A stretch of DNA of 64,000 nucleotides from Polyporus tsugae. Lineage: Eukaryota > Basidiomycota > Agaricomycetes > Polyporales > Polyporaceae. Of the stretch, positions 11,902-22,349 are shown in pieces. The position numbers were made by a program, and so were the translations under genes. Each line of letters starts with the position of its first letter. Positions within the stretch are counted from its first letter, which is position 1. The notes beneath the pieces are model-generated. The model did no database searches and had not been told where the DNA came from. It saw nothing but the letters and a program-made list of their open reading frames with translations. The stretch covers positions 1,736,001 to 1,800,000 of the forward strand of contig JAHRBS010000005.1 of assembly GCA_024305745.1 (NCBI GenBank), in the 5' to 3' direction.

Positions 11902-13131
11902 GATGAGAGTTGTGACTCGTGGTCGATGCATATGTAGGTGGATATCCTTCGATGAGTGCTGCCGCAGAGTCTTGGCAGAGTCGGACGTCCGACACTCTCG
12001 GTAGTTGTTGCGATACGTCGGGGCTGTTTAGGGCATAGCCAACCGTGCAACGTAATCGTATAGACGCGCACCGAATATTGATCCTCCTCCTCCTCCTCCT
12101 CCTCCTCCTCCTCCTCCTCCTCCTCTCGGCACGCCATCCCGGAGTGGGCGTCAATGTATCTTGTCCCAACGCTCCGAGTCCTTGTCCCGGGTCGTACGAG
12201 TCTGCCGCATCGCCTCTTCACCAACGCGCACACTGACCTGTCTCTTCCCCAAAGTCCTCAAGTTCTCACCAAAGAGCCAATATCGCGAACATCGTGGATG
12301 CTATCCGGTCGCAACGCCAGCCGAATTGCAATTGCGCGAGCAGCAAGTTGGACCAGCCTTATACATGATCAGGAGCCTGAGGCAACGCAGCTTGCACGGA
12401 CGCATAGGGGGGTTTTTGCGACGGGTGCACGAAGCACATGACGATCCGAATCAGTTCATTACTTGTACTTAAATACTATGCGCGCGCGAGCCATCTGCCA
12501 CCTCACCTCAGTGTGACTAACCTCCAAAGCACCTGGTCTTCCTCAGGCTCTCGACTGTGCTCTGAATCGCACGCACTGCGTTGCAGATGGCACCGCCCGG
12601 TGACATGACAAACTCCGGAGTGCTCTGGAGTGCCTCGAGGCTCGAGCTCAGAGTTGCCCGGAGTTGACAATGAAACGTTGATACCCGACACTCCAGAGAA
12701 ACTCTGGCTCCGCTCCATGGTGGCACTCAGGCTACCGGCGTCGATGACCACGCACATGGGGATCACGCGCACGTCTGCGGTGTTTGATCATGCATGAGCG
12801 CTCTGAGAAGATGGTACTCTCCGACTCCCTCCTCCCCTGCCAGTGTCCTGTTAATGTTAACGTTCGCCTTGTCCTCCCTGCTTTTCCTATTTGCCCTTGT
12901 CATGGAACCTATCGGACGGACGACCCACGGCTGCTTTCCTGAACCTAGGCTACCGTCTGCCACTCTTGTGCACTTGTGTACCCCACTAGGGCAGAACCCT
13001 GCCCCCCACATGATACATCGCCGCAAGACTAGGTGTCATCGTGGTCGACCTGTTGGCTATGCATACTTGATAACGTACATATATAATATGACTGATGTAA
13101 ACTTTCCTGCGCGTGATGTGTTGCCGTACTA
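11902..13131. other. Intergenic with a TCC microsatellite
   Basis: No gene recognised. Apart from the trinucleotide repeat at 12081-12125, only short overlapping open frames are seen. Confidence 0.5.
12081..12125. repeat. (TCC)n microsatellite, about 15 units
   Basis: A perfect TCC/CTC trinucleotide run. On the minus strand it would encode poly-Glu or poly-Arg and so creates artificial open frames. Confidence 0.95.
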
Positions 13132-13515
13132 GGGGTGCTCAATCCTTGGGGCCACTGGCCACCAGTGGCCGCGTTCAGAGGCAATTGATGGTTGGTGATA
13201 TGCTAGCCGAGACTCCCGTAAACGGCAAGCGACGGTCCTCAGTCCTGGCGCTCATTTCATTCGAATGCGTCTACCTCACCCTCCACACCCCCGGAAAATG
13301 CAAATTTCGAGTCTGTTGAATACGGGAACATCGTGCACCGTTCGATACCAATATCGTCACATTTTGCACCAAGGGAGAACAGCTAGCCCTGCTCGAATGC
13401 GTTTGAGGATCAGCTCCTAGGGGCTAGTCTCGCGTAGCCCATCACTTCCCATCAATTGCCTCCAAGCCTCTCTGAACGCGGCCAGTGGCCAGTGGCCCCA
13501 AGGATTGAGCACCCC
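13132..13515. mobile_element. MITE, 384 bp, TA-flanked
   Basis: The ends are inverted copies. The left end starts GGGGTGCTCAATCCTTGGGG and continues through a GGCCACTGGCCACCAGTGGCC hairpin, GCGTTCAGAG and CAATTGATGG. The right end is the reverse complement with small indels. The terminal inverted repeats are about 70-80 bp. Both ends abut TA (13130-13131 and 13516-13517), which suggests a Tc1/mariner-type target duplication. The flanking ACT on both sides also allows a 3-bp duplication. No coding capacity. Confidence 0.8.
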
Positions 13516-13789
13516 TACTGGCTGCTGGGGATACATGGACTCGAGCTCATTCCGGCCACTGCTTACTCGCACTGACGCGTTTTACAACCCCGCTTGTTCG
13601 TGAACCAATTATTTCTCTTTTCTCACCTAACTGCATTCTCGGTCCAACCTGACGACAATCAGACCTCAAGGCCTCGAGCTCAACGTCCTCAACGTTCAAC
13701 CTTCAGGTACATTCCCGTGGCGGCCTAGACTCGTAACCAGTCTGCACCATGCACCATGCGTGCGCCGTGTTTGACGGTGTGGTCAGTGT

Positions 13790-14520
13790 GTGTGGGGGGG
13801 GGGATACGGTGGCCATGGCCTGGCAGACACGCCCACCATCTCGGCCGCGGACGCGGTCAAGACGGCGAACACCATGCCAGCCAAGTTCGTCAAGAGCAAC
13901 GGGTTGGACAGGATCGACGTCGACCACGAGGACCTGCAGGCGATGAACAAGGGCGATGGCAAGGCCGAGAAGTGGGTGGAGCTCCACCGCAGACCCTGCG
14001 CAAGACGCTGCTGAAGGGCCGGTTCTGTCATCCCACGCACGCGCGGCTCGCGCCGTGGCTCGCTCCCAACAAGCAATTCCGAATTCGCCGCCGGGGTGTA
14101 CGTGAAGATTAACAAGAACTGGCTGACTGGGTACGCCCCTTGACTCATGTTCCTCGTGCCGTCTGATCTAAAGACTGACCCTCGACCGCCCCGTTCGTCC
14201 ACAGTACAACGTGCAGTTCTACAACCAGCCTGTATATACACGACTGATCTCCAGACTCCAAGTCGGGCGGCCTCATCACCAGCGTTAACGTTGGGCTGCT
14301 CGTGAGCATGATAGCGACTCGGGTGACCAATCCGATTTCTGCCGTTCCCCGGCCCCTCGTCACTCCCAAGCACGGCGTCCCCCTCAGCAAGCTCGTCATC
14401 GGCAAGCCTCCCACCTCTTTCGACGCATCCAACAGCTTCATGACCCCCGCTAAGCTCGCGTTGTGCCGAGGCCAGGCGAAGGCCAAGGGCTGGACAGCCG
14501 GCGTCTTGGTCTGGCAGGTG
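13790..14520 (+). pseudogene. GH18 chitinase-like pseudogene fragment
   Basis: Glycoside hydrolase 18 enzymes hydrolyse chitin. The active-site strand is readable as GLDRIDVDHEDL at about 13900-13935 and keeps the D-x-x-D-x-D-x-E pattern, although the usual Gly after the first Asp is Arg. It is followed, in a different frame, by QTLRKTLLKGRF...APWLAPNK (about 13985-14080). After an intron ending at about 14203 comes YNVQFYNQP, then SGGLITSVN. A final block (VPLSKLVIGKPPTSFDASNS, GWTAGVLVWQ) runs to about 14515. These are the normal order of landmarks, but frame changes, lost sequence between blocks and the absent N- and C-termini show that it is dead. A MITE follows about 200 bp downstream and another lies about 275 bp upstream. 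Confidence 0.75.
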
Positions 14521-14715
14521 CGTCGTCTCATCATCAGTCATTCTCCCGTTGTTCTCCCGGTCGCACACTTGTTTCAACACACTGGCCGCCTGTGCTGGCA
14601 ACAACGCCGGGCCGACTCGGAAACGCTGTGCCGCTGTGATGATGCGCGCTGTTTGTTCCGGCGGGGACGGACGACGCGAGCGAAAGCAGCCAGAGACACA
14701 TCGGAGAGTGTGGAA

Positions 14716-14954
14716 AGGTTCGTGGTAGTCTCGGCTCCAGACGTTCTACAGGTCTCTCTGCACCCTGCGCTCACGGCTTCGCTACGCTCAGCAATGCAGG
14801 AGGGAGGGAGTATCGGATTGGGAAGGAGCGTTGATGGGGAATCGTGAAAAAGATCTGGCTGGGATTGTGAGCGCCGGTGCAGAGAGACCTGTAGAACGCG
14901 AATGACCATCTTCGCAGGCGCCAAAACTTCTGGAACCGAGACTAGGTTCGTGGT
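14716..14954. mobile_element. Mutator-like MITE, 217 bp, with 11-bp target duplication
   Basis: The element at 14727-14943 begins AGTCTCGGCTCCAGA and ends TCTGGAACCGAGACT. Inside is a second perfect inverted block (GTTCTACAGGTCTCTCTGCACC and its complement), so the arms match except for about 37 bp missing from the left arm. It is bordered on both sides by AGGTTCGTGGT (14716-14726 and 14944-14954). An 8-11-bp duplication is characteristic of Mutator-like elements. Its termini are unrelated to those of the autonomous element at 31-34.7 kb. Confidence 0.85.
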
Positions 14955-15467
14955 AGGAGAGGGAACAGGATCGGCTCACAGCTTGGCTTGTAAGGAGTTG
15001 CGCACGATTTACAGGAACATTCGAGGGCTGTCCGAGTCGATGAATAGGAGGGTTTGGGACTGAGGAAGGCAGGCACTGGACTTTGCAACGCAACATACGG
15101 GTACTCGTTTGCGGTACAACATCTGACACATGGCACGCCGGTTGATTTTCATAACCAGCCCCAAGCCGATACCCTTCGTGACCACTCGGTCGCAGCCGTG
15201 GCATTCCACATCGCAAGTAAGTTCATCATCAAACACCTCGTGTTCCCACACCTGACGAGCCACGCACTGCTACCTCCGCAGTGATCAATAACCGTCGTAG
15301 CCACACGTTTTTGTGTCCGAATATCGCAACAATGCCGCAAATGTCACATCCCGCAGAGGACCGCCCAGGATCACCCTGGGATCGCCACAATGTCACCGCA
15401 TTGCACCAAGTTCAACGCACCTGCACCTGATGACGACCTCGAACGCCGTGGGATGCATTGGGGGCCG
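14955..15467. other. Intergenic, upstream of the peptidase gene
   Basis: No gene recognised. The last part is the peptidase promoter. Confidence 0.5.
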
Positions 15468-15474
15468 TATAAAA
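15468..15474 (+). promoter_or_regulatory. TATA box of the peptidase G1 gene
   Basis: TATAAAA lies 90 bp before the start codon. This spacing is consistent with transcription starting about 60 bp upstream of the ATG. Confidence 0.7.
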
Positions 15475-15563
15475 CCTAAGAGATCACGACGGCTACACTC
15501 CAGCCACCCAGAGTTTTCCAGCCCATTCGCTTCGACTCTCAGTTGCCTTCTTTTCTTTTCGCC

Positions 15564-16538
15564 ATGTTCGTTACTTCCCTTCTCTGCCAGGTTATCCTTG
15601 CCACCGCGGCCTTCGCCGTCCCCACCGCCAGGGAGCGCCTTGCCGACCGCGTGGCCCGTCGCGCAGCCGGCCTTACCCGCCAGTCGCTGCCGAACCAGGT
15701 CGTCCAGCTCGAGGAGAACACCCTCGTGGCTGATGTGAATGGGGTCGACAACGCCACTTACGCCACTGTCTCGTACAGTACCAACTGGGCCGGTGCGGTG
15801 TTGTCTGAGAAGACGGTACGTCGCCGCGCTAGTCCCGATGATTTACAGTCGGCTGATCGGCCCTCACGTTTTCATCACCACTAGGCTACCTACAAGGAGG
15901 TTACTGGCACCTTCGTCGTCCCCACCCCCAAGGAGCCCTCCGGCGCGACCGGCAAGCACTATGCGGCTGCCTGGGTTGGCATTGACGGCGACACCTGCGG
16001 CCACGCCATCCTCCAGACCGGGGTCGACTTCGACGTGAACGGCAAGGACGTCAGCTACAGTGGTGAGTACCGTAAGCTTCTTCATGCCCAGGTCTGTCCG
16101 CTGACCGCCTGTTCTGTACTTGCGCTTCATTCAGCATGGTACGAGTGGTACCCTGCCGGTGCCGCCGACTTCTCGGGCATCACCTTCAAGGCCGGCGACA
16201 CCGTCACCGTCACCGTCGCCGCGACGTCCAAGACGGGCGGCACGGCATCGATCAAGAACCACCGGACGAACAAGGTCGTGTCGCACACGTTCTCGGGCCA
16301 GCCCGCGCTCTGCGAGTACGACGCCGAGTGGATCGTCGAGGACTTCTCCTCGGGCGGGCTCGTGCCGTTCGCCAACTTTGGAAAGGTCGCGTTCACCGGC
16401 GCGACCGCGCGCACGCTCGCGGGCAAGACCGTCAGCCCCGCGAACGCGAAGCAGATCGACATCGTGCAGAACAACAAGGTGATCACCAAGGTCACGACCG
16501 GGGCCAACGCCGTCACCGTCGCCTACACCGGCGCGTAA
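15564..16538 (+). CDS. Secreted glutamic endopeptidase (peptidase G1, eqolisin)
   Basis: Acid endopeptidase of the scytalidoglutamic/aspergilloglutamic family that degrades extracellular protein at low pH. Exons 15564-15815, 15885-16062 and 16135-16538 close to 277 aa. Residues 1-18 are a signal peptide (MFVTSLLCQVILATAAFA), followed by a basic propeptide (RERLADRVARRAAG) to about residue 45. The mature part starts near VSYSTNWAGAV. The segment AWVGIDGDTCGHAILQTG holds the substrate-pocket Trp and Asp and the catalytic Gln, with the same 4- and 14-residue spacings as in the scytalidoglutamic enzyme. The catalytic Glu is in YDAEWIVEDF. All key residues are present and the length is normal, so it should be active. 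It stands alone between decayed genes, with its own TATA box. Expression on acid or protein-rich substrate is likely from the family, not seen. Confidence 0.95.
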
Positions 16539-17396
16539 CTTGCAGCGTCTTCGGATGATGTTGGGTTGCGGGGAGTTTATGGGGGAACTGGACCGCCCGA
16601 TGTTTGTTCGCTGCAAACATGGGTTGGAAACCGGGAATAGCTACTGTTTTTGATTGCTTTGTTTATTTATACACAGCACCGTAATCAACCATCGCCTTTC
16701 CCTCCCACCTCTCGAGTTGAAAGCGCCAGCTGAAAGCCTTGACTCCGCGAAGACTGCCGTCTGCCTCCAGTTTCCGAGTTACCGTCTATCTCGCGTCGCG
16801 CGACGCTCGAGACAGCAGCTCAAATATTGAGTGGGCACGTACGTGCCTTTCGCCATGTAAAATGCGGGATTTTCACTGTGCCAGTGTCGCGGCAGGTACC
16901 GGTACAGAGCTGTCGACAGAAAAGATCTATTAATGAGTCAGGAGAAGACGCCACCAAGGAGCAGCTGCAAGGCAACTCACCTTCATGACATGGGCGGTTC
17001 ACCGGAAATTTGGGTAAGCTGTAACCCACTCGCGCGTCGTAACTCGTTGGATAGGCCCGGAGCGAAGATGGAAAGTGTGATTGGCGTCACAACAGCCTGT
17101 GCATAGACACAGGCCAAAGGCGGCGTGAAACAGCATTGCCTTGATGAGCATACAGGGCACGGGTCGGTACAGTGTAGTACAAGACAAAATAAGTAGTAGC
17201 TGGGGACCTGAACAACGTCATCCGGGACCGATGCTTCACGCCGGCGCGGGGCAATGCAGCTGGGGAATCAGCATAGCATGTAGGACCTAGTTACCGAAAC
17301 GGACGCATAATCAACAAAAACGTATATGAATTGAACAATGCCACTAAGTTACCGATCTCCCGACCAGTGCCAGTGGCTAAGGCATGCATTTCACAT
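16539..17396. other. Intergenic, nothing recognised
   Basis: Only short open frames without domain signatures. The first part must contain the 3' UTR of the peptidase gene. Confidence 0.5.
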
Positions 17397-19146
17397 CTAT
17401 GAATTGTCATCCACGTCGATCGAGCTCTTCCAGCTGATATTATCATCATCTACCACGCAAAGGTAAGCATCCAGTGTGGTTGTGGTATTGAGGGGAGCCT
17501 GAGTGTAGACGTTAACGCTCACCGAATGTATAGGCTTCGACAGTAAGCCGTCCCACTTTCAACGTCATCGGGAACAGCTCGGCTGCTTCGCGACCCAGCT
17601 CTTCCAGTGTCGAGCTCTCGACAAGTAGCATCTCCAGGAGGACATACAGTGTGGGTACGGTAGATCCCCGTCCTTGGTGGCATGTAGTGAGCATAACCGT
17701 GGAGCACGCGCTCGAGAGACCAGGTGGGACTACAAACTGGAAGTGCATGCTTCCTCGACCGTTTTCCCGACTTCGGCGAGAAAGTCCAGGTAGCTTGCTT
17801 TCGTGTACGTGCCCGCGATTTGTTCCGAATATGGTCTCGGTTTTATCGAAAGCGAGGGTTGGAGCGAAGGGTGGGTGTGTCCCAGGATGCTAACATGTCG
17901 CGAAGGACGGAGAGCATGGAGAGTTCCGTCGGGCGGGACAGGTACGGGGCTTGCCTTCAACAATGTGGACCTCGGACAGGCGTGGAAACGGTGACAGATC
18001 CAGTCCCGTAAATCTGCCTGTTGCGGGGTCAACTGACTCGACGTGCATGCAACCGGAGGATCATTGGTATGTTGCGGGAAATCATCAAAGACGACTGACG
18101 CACCAGAAGGATTTGCGTAGAATAATGAAGGGAGATACACGGTGAGCGTACGGAGGGATGCAGCGCGCGCGAGGCCCGACAAGAGCCGTTCCGCTCCATG
18201 TCGGCCTATCATGAACACCTGGCGGGGTGGGAGGTTGTACGATCATCGTTGAACATCATGCTCATAAGACCACTCACCGTTAAGTTCTTCAAGTGTGGCA
18301 AGAATATATCACCACTCTGCGGAGTGTCTGTGGTTGCCATGAAGGAGGGGATAAATATACCCAGGGTGATCCAGTTGACATCGCCGCAGCGGAGGGTCCG
18401 GATTTGCTTGAAGGCATAGAGCGTCCGCGCAAAATCAATGAAGGTCTGGAAAACGACAAACGAGAGATCCAGCTCCTCGAGGCCAGAAAAGGGGGAGGGG
18501 AAGAGGGGAAACGAGGATCGATGGGTAAATAAGGGCCCTGCGACGTGCCGGACGCTACGTCCACAACTCCCCAATCCTCCGGTGCCAGCTGACTCGGACC
18601 AGACGATGACATTCCCGAATGTACGTCAAACGCGAGGCAGCGCAGGTTCGGAAGAAGGCCGCCCGGAGCTGTAGGAAAAAGGGCCTCCACAGGGTCTGGG
18701 GAGTAGCCCGAGCTGGTGTGCGGCCGCGCCAGGGTCAATCTCTCGACGTACCCCACTAGATGCGGAGACGCGCGGAGGGTTTCGGCGAAGCTATGCAGGC
18801 CGATTGTATCGTACAATTCGGCCCATTGAAACATACGCCGCTGTGCGCGTGTCGTCCATCCCTTGGCAATCAGGGAACATGCACTGAGGGTTGCCAAAGT
18901 AAACTCGCGAGGGTGTTGGCAGCCGGATCGGTCGATGGTATCGATGATGAGGTCAACGAGCTCTTGGGGGAGCGGGAACGGGTGACCCGAGGGCCGACGG
19001 TGATTGCCACCCTTCTTGTCGTCTTCCGAGGGTCGGATATCCATCATTTTGGGAAGACGAGGTATCCCCGATGGTGGATGGTGGCAAAGCATGTTGGAAA
19101 AGGCGGACTCTGAGGCTGTGCGCCCGTCATGTACAGTCACTGGCAA
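17397..19146 (-). pseudogene. F-box protein pseudogene, copy 2 of 3
   Basis: Paralogue of the next F-box gene. It starts at 19146 (MPVTVHDGRTASESAF), with the F-box around HPFPLPQELVDLIIDTID and then LSACSLIAKGWTTRAQRRMF and the repeat-like region LPNLRCLAFDVHSG. Near 18484-18500, inside a C/T run, the frame changes and SGLEELDLSFVVFQTFIDFA continues one base out of phase. The second and third exons (FMIGRHGAERLLSGLARA; VDPATGRFTGLDLSPFPRL) keep conserved splice sites. Exon 3 then drifts through all three frames (ELSMLSVLRDMLASWDTP, YLDFLAEVGKTVEEACTSS). The last exon ends NISWKSSIDVDDNS with TAG at 17397. At least three frame changes make it a pseudogene, although it is younger than copy 1. 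Confidence 0.85.
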
Positions 19147-19554
19147 GTCCGTCGACCAGCGGCTGGGCGTCCCAAGTTCAAGTACTGCGGTTTATATAGC
19201 GCGAAGTTCGAACTGACACCTGTCGTCATAGGGAGGGATGAGTGCAAAGACTACGACAGTGAGAGTGACTCCGGCTCTGAGCGTGACAGCGGGCGGTACG
19301 TAGAGTAAGGAGGATACAGGATGAGGATACGCCTGACAATTGGATAGTACGGCGTAGTAGTACGGGACAACGGTATAAATAACGATATCGCACTCGATCT
19401 AGAACGAGACCTGAGACTAATGGCATACCAAGGCGAGAATAGCATGTAAAAAAACAGGTCAGGAATAAGTTGAAGGTAAGTACTCTGTCCGAACGAAGGC
19501 CATGAGGTCGGGTGGCGACCAGAGGCTCTCAGCACATAGACATTATTGTGCAGA
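19147..19554. other. Intergenic spacer between F-box copies
   Basis: No gene or repeat recognised. Confidence 0.5.
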
Positions 19555-21393
19555 TTATATGTATGGAGATCTCGCAACGCGGACAACATTTGCGGTTACT
19601 ATCCCTGGACTGTCATTCGCGGTCGCGATCTCCCCTCCAGGCTCCCAGCTAAAATAATCATGTTCTACAAGTGAAAAGGAAGCCCTCAGTCAGATTTTGG
19701 TCCTGAGAAGGACGTGTGTGTAGAAGTCTATCTATCACTCACCGGATGTATAGACGTCAATCGTAAGTCGTCCCGCTTTCGATGCCACCGGGAACCGTGT
19801 GACCGCTTCGCGCTCGACCTCTCCCAGCGAAGTCGTCGCATCCCGCGGAATCTCCAGGTAAACCCAAAGCGCAGGTATTGTGGAGCCTAGTCCTGAGCGG
19901 TCATTAGCATAACGGCACGGTCGCTCGATGAGCCAGACGGGAGTAGGACATACGAGAAGTGCACGCCTCTTCGACCGTCCTTCCCACTTCGGCGAGGAAG
20001 GTACTAAGGTAGCTTCGTTTTCTCAAAGGACCATCGCTGCCTTGAGTTGGTGGGCACGGTGGCTTTATCCAAAGCGAGAGGGAACGAGGAGCGGGCGCAT
20101 TCCAGGATTCCAACATCTCCCGAAGCACCGGGAGGACTTCAAGCTCCATGGGGCCAAACGAGTCGGGCGCGAGGCCAAGGATGGAGAGGTCGGTCAGGCG
20201 TGGAAATGGCGATAAATCCAATCCGGCCAGTCTGCCCGTCGCTGGGTCCACTGATTCGTCGTACGTGAAACGGAAGGATCAGTAATTGGGGCTGCGCTTA
20301 GAAGGAGCAGAACTTGAATATGACCAACGCACCGGCGGCGGTATCCAGTGCGTGACGTATCAACTGGTCATAATTTATAGTGATCACGAATCGACGAAGG
20401 GTAAGTGATAGGCCCGCCAGGAGCCGTTCCGTTCCATGCTCGCCGATCGTGGCCATCTGGTGGGGCAGGTCATTAAAGGGCGCTCGCTCTGACAAGCTCA
20501 CTCACCGAGAGAATTTCCAAGCGTGGTAAGAATGCACTCTTGCCACTCCGCGGTGCAGTCGCGGTCATGAAGGATGGGAGGACGACTCCCGAGTTGATCC
20601 AGTTGACATCGCCGCAGTGCAGAGCCCGGAGTTGCTTGCAGTCGTATAGAGTCCGCGCAAAGTCATAGAAGTTCTGGAAGACGACAAAGCCCAGGTCGAG
20701 TTCCTCGATGTTCGAGAAGGCGGAGAGGCGGAGAGGAAAGCGAGGATGGATAGGCAAATAAGGCAGGAACGGGCGCGACGTGTCTCGGAGGACTGCTTCT
20801 ATGAACCCCTTGGCATCCCGCCTCACTTGAGCATGAGACCATGTCCCTTCGGAACGTATGTCAATCGCCACACAGCGCAAGTTCGGAAGAAGGCCTCCCA
20901 AAACCGTTGGAAACAGGACCTCCACGCAACCTGGAGAGTAGCCCATGTACGCGTTTTCGGCCCGGCGCGACAGGGACAACACCTGGACGTAGCCCGCCAA
21001 GTGCGGGGACGCACGGAGGGTCTCGACGAGGCGATAGAGGGTGGCGGTATCGGGTAGTTCGATCCACTGGAAGATGCGCCGCTGAGCGCGCTTCAGCCAC
21101 CCCTTCGCGACGAGGGAGCATGCGCGGAGCGGGGCCAAACTTCTAAAAGCTCCAAACCGGTCAATATGTCGATCGGAGACGCAGTCTATGACGAGGTCGA
21201 CGAGTTCCTCGGGAAGTCGAAAGGGACAGCCTATGAGTCGAAGGACCCGAACGCTGTCCACCTTGTCCTGCTTGAGGAGTTGATTGTCGTCCATCAGTGT
21301 ACGGAGAAGAGAGCTACGCACGATGTAGGTGTCCTTCGAGACCCCTGGAGGGTCGAGACCGTCGTAGCGTGGGATGATCATATCCATGACCAC
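19555..21393 (-). CDS. F-box protein, intact copy 3 of 3
   Basis: Probable substrate adaptor of an SCF ubiquitin ligase. Exons (minus) 21393-20506, 20456-20333, 20250-19954, 19892-19743 and 19664-19555 close to 522 aa without a stop. The F-box lies at about residues 57-105 (CPFRLPEELVDLVIDCVSD through SLVAKGWLKRAQRRIFQWIE). It is followed by leucine-rich, LRR-like segments such as VEVLFPTVLGGLLPNLRCVA, NIEELDLGFVVFQNFYDFA and LRALHCGDVNWI. Exon 3 carries VDPATGRLAGLDLSPFPRL. The C-terminus (DYFSWEP...) is shortened or altered compared with the SWKSS-D-DDN tail shared by the two dead copies. The first ATG of the open frame was taken as start. It is the only one of the three copies with an uninterrupted frame. 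The substrate cannot be guessed. Confidence 0.85.
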
Positions 21394-21560
21394 GCAAAAC
21401 TCTGATGCGCCGACGACCGTGGAAAGGTGGAAGTGCGGGTGTGCGGAGTAGCTTGTAACCTCCGGATCTGTAGGCTCAGCAGCAAGTTGGGGTTAAAGGA
21501 GCGTTCCTCCAGTGTCCGGGCCCGCAAAGAATCGAATCTAATTCATCCAACGGAGCTACC

Positions 21561-22110
21561 TTACGTCCCGATATTAGTATTCGTTGGCAATTCATCGAAC
21601 AACCAACCGTCCTCTCGAAGAGCTGCAACTGCGCCGCCAATCTTATCCTTGGGGATCAGGCAATAATCCGTGTTCCTACAACATCACAGTCAACTCATCA
21701 CAAGCGCACGACCCCACTCCGAATGGTGCTCGGGAACTCACCAGGTCGAGAGCGCGAAGATGCCAATGTTCGCTCGTTTCAAAGGTCCGAGCAGACCGTG
21801 CAGGATACCCGTAAGTCCTATCGTTGTCCTTCAGTCGTCCTGTATGCGCACCGTAAGGAAGCTTATGCTTACCGAAAGGCATAGGTCCCGCGATCTGGAT
21901 ACACCTCCACTCGCCTTCAGCCTCGTTCTCCGAGGTGCACTGTCCCACAATCGATATCTCCTCGGCGGTACGGGTGATGGACAGCAGGGTCTGCGGGTCT
22001 TCTGCGATCCTGCGCAGGACGTCCGCAGGGACTTCTTGCACCTTTCGCAAGTAGAATACTCCGGGAAGCACAGAGAGACGGAGGCTCGGATGCTCGCGCG
22101 TGATGGTCAT
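21561..22110 (-). CDS. ACT-domain protein (CASTOR/aspartokinase-type ACT)
   Basis: Small amino-acid-sensing-type protein of 142 aa. Exons (minus) 22110-21873, 21817-21742 and 21675-21561 close exactly in frame. The sequence begins MTITREHPSLRLSVLPGVFY. It contains LLSITRTAEEISIVG and EGEWRCIQIAGPMPFGLTG, the hallmark pattern of the paired ACT half-domains seen in fungal CASTOR-like ACT_7 proteins, then GLLGPLKRANIGIFALSTWN, TDYCLIPKDKIGGAVAALRE and GWLFDEL. ACT domains bind amino acids. Whether this one regulates TOR, as mammalian CASTOR1 does, is not known for fungi and is only inference. The gene is hidden by two short introns of 55 and 66 nt. It faces the F-box gene at 22350 on the same strand, with about 240 bp between them. 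Confidence 0.8.
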
Positions 22111-22349
22111 AGTGGTTGCTTTGCACGGAGAGGCGCGCGTACGGCACCGAACAAAGCGTCGCGCGTGGGAGGCGAAGCGGATGGACACAGCGGACCCGAC
22201 CCGATCTCCGACTTTGAACGCAGCAACTCCCTTACGACATCTACGCCTAAGCCAACCTGCAGACGACGGAGAAAAAAATGTTATATAGCGGTGATCTGGT
22301 CGGCGAATCATGCAAACGACAGGCCGATATGAGGCCTCCGCTCGAAAAA

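Noticed and set aside
12045..12236. Leu-rich or poly-Glu/Arg frames over the TCC repeat
   Set aside because: They arise only from translating the trinucleotide microsatellite.
21500..21560. Possible tRNA-like B-box near GAATCGAATCTAATTC
   Set aside because: No A box, anticodon arm or acceptor pairing could be formed. It is the 3' end of the ACT-domain gene region.
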